A stretch of 64,000 bases of DNA from Prochlorococcus sp. AG-363-M17 (GTDB lineage Bacteria; Cyanobacteriota; Cyanobacteriia; PCC-6307; Cyanobiaceae). Shown one piece after another: positions 60,083-64,000 of the stretch (positions within the stretch are counted from its first letter, which is position 1; every line of letters starts with the position of its first letter). The notes beneath the pieces are model-generated. The model had not been told where the DNA came from. It was given only the letters and a program-made list of their open reading frames with translations, and made no database searches. The stretch is from NCBI GenBank assembly GCA_003278365.1, contig QCFS01000002.1, positions 1 to 64,000 on the forward strand. The letters are read 5' to 3'. Made by a program: the position numbers and the translations under genes.

Positions 60083-61810
60083 GTGTTGCGACTCGAGGGA
60101 ATCTCTAAAATCTACCCAAATAGCGAAGTCTTATTAGATGTAAATTGGGAAATAAAACCTGGGGACAGAATAGGGCTAGTAGGGGTTAACGGAGCTGGAA
60201 AGTCAACTCAGCTAAAAATTATTGCGGGTATTGAAGAGGCAACAACTGGTCAAGTAATACGTCAAGGAGAACCACACATCTCATATTTAAAACAAGAATT
60301 TGATGTTGACCCCAATAGAACGGTCAGAGAAGAACTATTTCAAGCATTTAGCAATGCTGCAAAAGTACTTAATGAACAAAGTGTCATTGAGGCAGCAATG
60401 TCGACCTATGAAGCAACACATAATGCTAGTTACCTTGAAGAACTAATCAAAAAACTAGGAAATCTTCAAAGCAAATTTGAAGCTCTAAACGGTTATGAAC
60501 TGGAAGCAAGAATCGAGAAGTTACTCCCCACAATTGGCTTTAAAGCAAAAGATGCTGATCAATTAGTCAGTCATTATTCAGGTGGCTGGCAAATGAGAAT
60601 TGCATTAGGAAAAATTCTACTTCAAGAACCAGATATTCTTCTACTTGATGAACCTACTAATCACCTGGACATCCAAACAATTCAATGGTTAGAAGACTAT
60701 CTGATAAAACAAAGTTCTGCAATAGTTGTAATTAGTCATGACAGAGCATTTTTAGATAAAATATGCACACAAATAGTTAACACCGAGAGAGGAGTTTCTC
60801 AAACTTATCTTGGAAACTATACAGCTCATATTAATCAAAAAGAACTTAACAAAGAGGCAGCTCAAGCTGCTTTTGAGCGTCAGCAAAAGCTTCTCACAAA
60901 TCAACAGTCATATATAGATAGATTCAGGGCAAGTGCTACAAGAAGTACTCAGGCAAAAAGTCGAGAGAAGCTTTTGGAGAAGATAGATAAAATTGATGCG
61001 CCCCTCTCTTCAATTACTGCACCGAAGTTTCGTTTCCCAAAATCACCTAGACCAGGAAAGAAGGTTGCTCTGATAAGAGATCTAACTCATTGCTATGGTG
61101 AAAAAATACTTTTTCTAGGCGCAAACCTTGAAATTGGTCCTGGTGAAAAAATCGCCTTTATAGGACCAAATGGCTGTGGAAAATCAACTCTTTTAAGACT
61201 TATACTTGGGATCGAAAAGCCTGATGAAGGGCTTGCTGAAATTGGCACTCACAATATAATCACAGGATATTTTGAACAAAACCAAGCAGAAGCATTAGAT
61301 CTAAGTAAAACAGTTCTTGAAATAATGTTTCAAGCAGTTCCTGGGTGGACACAAACCCAAGTTCGTTCTTTATTAGGAAACTTTTGCCTCAGCAAGGATG
61401 ATGTCTTCAAGGAAGTCGAGCTGCTAAGTGGTGGCGAGAAAGCTCGTTTAGCCCTAGCACTTATGCTAATAAAGCCATGTAACCTTCTTATTCTAGACGA
61501 ACCAACTAATCACTTAGATATCCCTGCAAAAGAAATGTTAGAAGATGCTTTACGAGAATATGAAGGGTCTGCTTTATTAGTTTCCCATGATCGTTACTTT
61601 ATATCTAAGGTTGCAAATCGAATCGTTGAGATAAAAGATGGGGAACTAGTTGTTTATCAAGGTGACTATAAATATTATCTGGACAAAAAAGAAGAAGAAA
61701 GATTGAACGCTAAAAAGGAATTGATTATCGCATCAAAAGAAAAGAAAAGACTTGAGAATAAAGAGCGACAAAGAAAAAAGAAAGCTCAAAGAAAGAACTC
61801 TAATAACTGA
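60083..61810 (+). CDS. ABC-F family ATP-binding protein
   Basis: two Walker A (GLVGVNGAGKST; FIGPNGCGKST), two LLLDEPTNHLD, no TM segments. Confidence 0.95.
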   Translation: MLRLEGISKIYPNSEVLLDVNWEIKPGDRIGLVGVNGAGKSTQLKIIAGIEEATTGQVIRQGEPHISYLKQEFDVDPNRTVREELFQAFSNAAKVLNEQSVIEAAMSTYEATHNASYLEELIKKLGNLQSKFEALNGYELEARIEKLLPTIGFKAKDADQLVSHYSGGWQMRIALGKILLQEPDILLLDEPTNHLDIQTIQWLEDYLIKQSSAIVVISHDRAFLDKICTQIVNTERGVSQTYLGNYTAHINQKELNKEAAQAAFERQQKLLTNQQSYIDRFRASATRSTQAKSREKLLEKIDKIDAPLSSITAPKFRFPKSPRPGKKVALIRDLTHCYGEKILFLGANLEIGPGEKIAFIGPNGCGKSTLLRLILGIEKPDEGLAEIGTHNIITGYFEQNQAEALDLSKTVLEIMFQAVPGWTQTQVRSLLGNFCLSKDDVFKEVELLSGGEKARLALALMLIKPCNLLILDEPTNHLDIPAKEMLEDALREYEGSALLVSHDRYFISKVANRIVEIKDGELVVYQGDYKYYLDKKEEERLNAKKELIIASKEKKRLENKERQRKKKAQRKNSNN

Positions 61811-61833
61811 TAATTATTAATAAAATACTTCCA

Positions 61834-63000
61834 CTATCGACGGCGCATGGAAGACATCTCAACTGGTGTAATAAGTAATTCAAATCTTCTATTTCCTCGT
61901 CTAACCCCAAAACTAAGAGGAGTCCCTACACCATGAAGATTAATAGCTTCTACAACATCACCAGGGGTCACCATTGGCTCCCTACCGACAGCAACAATTA
62001 CATCACCAACTCTTAAGCCGCCCAAAGCCGCCGGGCCATCAGGCACAACATAAGTCACCTGTCCACCAGGAAGGGAATTAAGTCCTGGTTGCTTGGAAGG
62101 AACAGGTGAAAGGCCTATGCCAACGATAGGGTGACTGGCCCTACCTCTTTCAACTAACTGTTTAGCAATAATTCTTGCTCTATTAATAGGAATTGCAAAG
62201 CCCAAGCCTGCACCAGGACCAGATCTCACAAGAGTATTAATTCCAATGACTTCTCCTCTGGAATTCAAAAGAGGGCCTCCAGAGTTTCCAGGATTTATTG
62301 CTGCATCAGTCTGAATTAAGTCAAGGCGTTTTCCAGATATCCCCAATTGGGAAACATTCCGATTCAAATTACTCACAATACCAAGAGTGACTGTATTTTC
62401 TAGTCCAAAAGGATTACCAACAGCAATTGCCCAATCGCCAACCCGAAGTTGGTCCGAATCTCCCAAAGGCGCTATTGGCCATGGTCCAGTCCCATCGAGT
62501 CTTATAACAGCTAGATCAGTCAACGAATCCTGACCCACAACCTTGCCTTGGACCTTTCTTCCGTCAGACAGGCCAATTAATAAACGCTCAGTTTTTTCAA
62601 CGACATGGGCATTTGTAAGCACTAGTCCTTCAGAAGCAAAAATAACCCCACTGCCTTGTGTTCGCTCAATTCTCCGACGAGGAGCAGGCATGACTTGAAG
62701 CCCAAAAAATCTTCGAAAATATGGATCAAAAACCAATCCAGGAGGTAAGCCTGCAGAGGAACTAGAGCGAACAGTTCGCTGAGTCTCAAGAGTCACCACA
62801 GCAGGACCGCTACGAGCCACTGCATCAGCAACAAAAGAGTTTTGAGAAAGAGCATTTTGTAAAAATTGGGCTCGAAGGTTCCTTGGAGGGAGGCTTCCTA
62901 AAAGTGGTAACAGAATTAAGGCTGCCCAAATAACAAATCTGTCACGACATAACCTCAAAGTCTTGTTCTCAAAAGATGTAACACTACTTATGGGAAGCAT
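61834..63000 (-). CDS. HtrA/Deg-type trypsin-like serine protease with PDZ
   Basis: VLTNAHVVE, DLAVIRLD, TDAAINPGNSGGPLLN, PDZ LGGLRVGDVIVAV. Confidence 0.95.
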   Translation of the reverse strand: MLPISSVTSFENKTLRLCRDRFVIWAALILLPLLGSLPPRNLRAQFLQNALSQNSFVADAVARSGPAVVTLETQRTVRSSSSAGLPPGLVFDPYFRRFFGLQVMPAPRRRIERTQGSGVIFASEGLVLTNAHVVEKTERLLIGLSDGRKVQGKVVGQDSLTDLAVIRLDGTGPWPIAPLGDSDQLRVGDWAIAVGNPFGLENTVTLGIVSNLNRNVSQLGISGKRLDLIQTDAAINPGNSGGPLLNSRGEVIGINTLVRSGPGAGLGFAIPINRARIIAKQLVERGRASHPIVGIGLSPVPSKQPGLNSLPGGQVTYVVPDGPAALGGLRVGDVIVAVGREPMVTPGDVVEAINLHGVGTPLSFGVRRGNRRFELLITPVEMSSMRRR

Positions 63001-63348
63001 AAATTGATCTAACCCTGACTGGAGACTAAAAAAATAAGGTGGATTTTATAGACCTAATAAGAATTTCTAAAGAGTTCAATCTGTCTCCCAGGCCAAAACC
63101 TAGACAGATTTCCCGATCTGGATTATCCATTGGCCAACCCTGGGCCCAAAAAGGGCTAAAGCAGGCTAAAATGAATTAATTCTTGTAACAGAAACCTCTT
63201 AGCCCTCTGCAAATAGATGCTTTCTAAAAAGTAAAGCTATGTTAGTAAGAAATGCTTTTAAAAATTCAAGCAAATCTCAACTAAAAATAAACTTTAGGCA
63301 ATTATTCCACTCATCCCAAATCTTTTTAAAAAGAAATAAACGCTTATC

Positions 63349-63624
63349 ATGAACTCGATCTTCCCCATCTTTTATTGTTTTGCAGTCATAATTATCCTAT
63401 GGCAAGCTTTTCGGATTATGACCCGAGGAAGCAATGCAAACTACATGAATAATTCAAATAACAAGCTCACTAGTGAAAAACAAGATGACGATAGGACTGG
63501 TCTATTGACCATCCACCCAGAACTGCTTGATCAAGAAGGAAAAATCACTGATGAAGAGCTTCTCACTGTTAGATTCACAGGCGATAATGAACCACCCCCT
63601 TCACCCGAAGCTTCGGAGGAATAA
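63349..63624 (+). CDS. DUF2973-like small membrane protein
   Basis: single TM then DDRTGLLTIHPELLDQEGKITDEELLTVRF. Confidence 0.7.
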   Translation: MNSIFPIFYCFAVIIILWQAFRIMTRGSNANYMNNSNNKLTSEKQDDDRTGLLTIHPELLDQEGKITDEELLTVRFTGDNEPPPSPEASEE

Positions 63625-63684
63625 GTTAGGGGGAGGAAAGTGCCAAAGATTGCACTGAAATAAGAGCTAAAAGGGGAGGCCCTG

Positions 63685-64000
63685 GTGGATCAAAGAACTC
63701 GAATCGTTGCTGCAGTAATCAAATCGGTGAAGCTGCCACCTCGTTTTCGACTGCACCTTTTGAAAGAAGACCCTGTGAGGTTGGAGCTGAGCCTCACACC
63801 TGCTTATGGGAAAAAACCAGTGCAGGTTGGATTAGTTGAATCTTTAGACCTGGTAGCCAGGCGAGATAGAGAAGGGAGAATCCCTAGAGACCTTCAAGGG
63901 ACTTGGGATTGGACAGTCAGGCATGGAAAAGTCAGCACAGGGGGTTGGAACCCATTATTGAAAGAGGCTCTACAAACCATGTTTGAGACAGGTCTTCCTG
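63685..64000 (+). CDS. hypothetical protein, truncated by window end
   Basis: GTG-initiated open frame VDQRTRIVAAVIKSVKLPPRFRLHLLKEDPVRLELSL... to window edge. Confidence 0.65.
   Translation, partial: MDQRTRIVAAVIKSVKLPPRFRLHLLKEDPVRLELSLTPAYGKKPVQVGLVESLDLVARRDREGRIPRDLQGTWDWTVRHGKVSTGGWNPLLKEALQTMFETGLP

Noticed and set aside
1-64000. CRISPR array, transposase, prophage or rRNA genes
   Set aside because: No regularly spaced repeats, no DDE/tyrosine/serine recombinase or phage structural genes, and no rRNA sequence recognised

Overview
The window looks like a marine picocyanobacterial (Prochlorococcus-type) chromosome. Support: a permuted ssrA with the tag ANNIVRFSRQTAPVAA, psbX, ycf66, an HLI gene, sufBCDS and Nif11-like/DUF gene content. 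It has two parts. (1) About 1-19.1 kb is an accessory, AT-rich surface-glycan region. It holds two NeuB-type synthases (one fused to a cupin), a DegT/StrS aminotransferase, an acetolactate-synthase-like TPP enzyme, two radical SAM proteins (one B12-binding type), an LIC12162-like transferase, a GT2 glycosyltransferase fused to a degenerate NeuA-like domain, an SpsF-like cytidylyltransferase and GtrA. This suggests a nonulosonate-like pathway with an unknown product, ending next to the permuted tmRNA gene. (2) About 19.1-64 kb is mostly housekeeping backbone: smc, lpxB-like, tRNA-Leu, accC, yggT, psbX, ycf66, hli, ABC transporter, HIT, rpsU, def, S9 peptidase, suf operon, pgm, rarA fusion, PPTase, bcp, coaX, cysH, SLC13, Trk system, anmK, ABC-F and htrA. 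Observations most worth checking are: the glycan cluster; a tRNA-Leu whose anticodon reads AAG; a thioredoxin reductase-like protein lacking canonical NADPH motifs; a stem that could sequester the ycf66 start; a lipoprotein gene with no canonical start, an in-frame lipobox and a 5x ATCA repeat; a 10-nt direct repeat flanking the ssrA coding segment; and two consecutive hairpins inside a CDS. All family names come from recognising motifs by eye; no searches were run.
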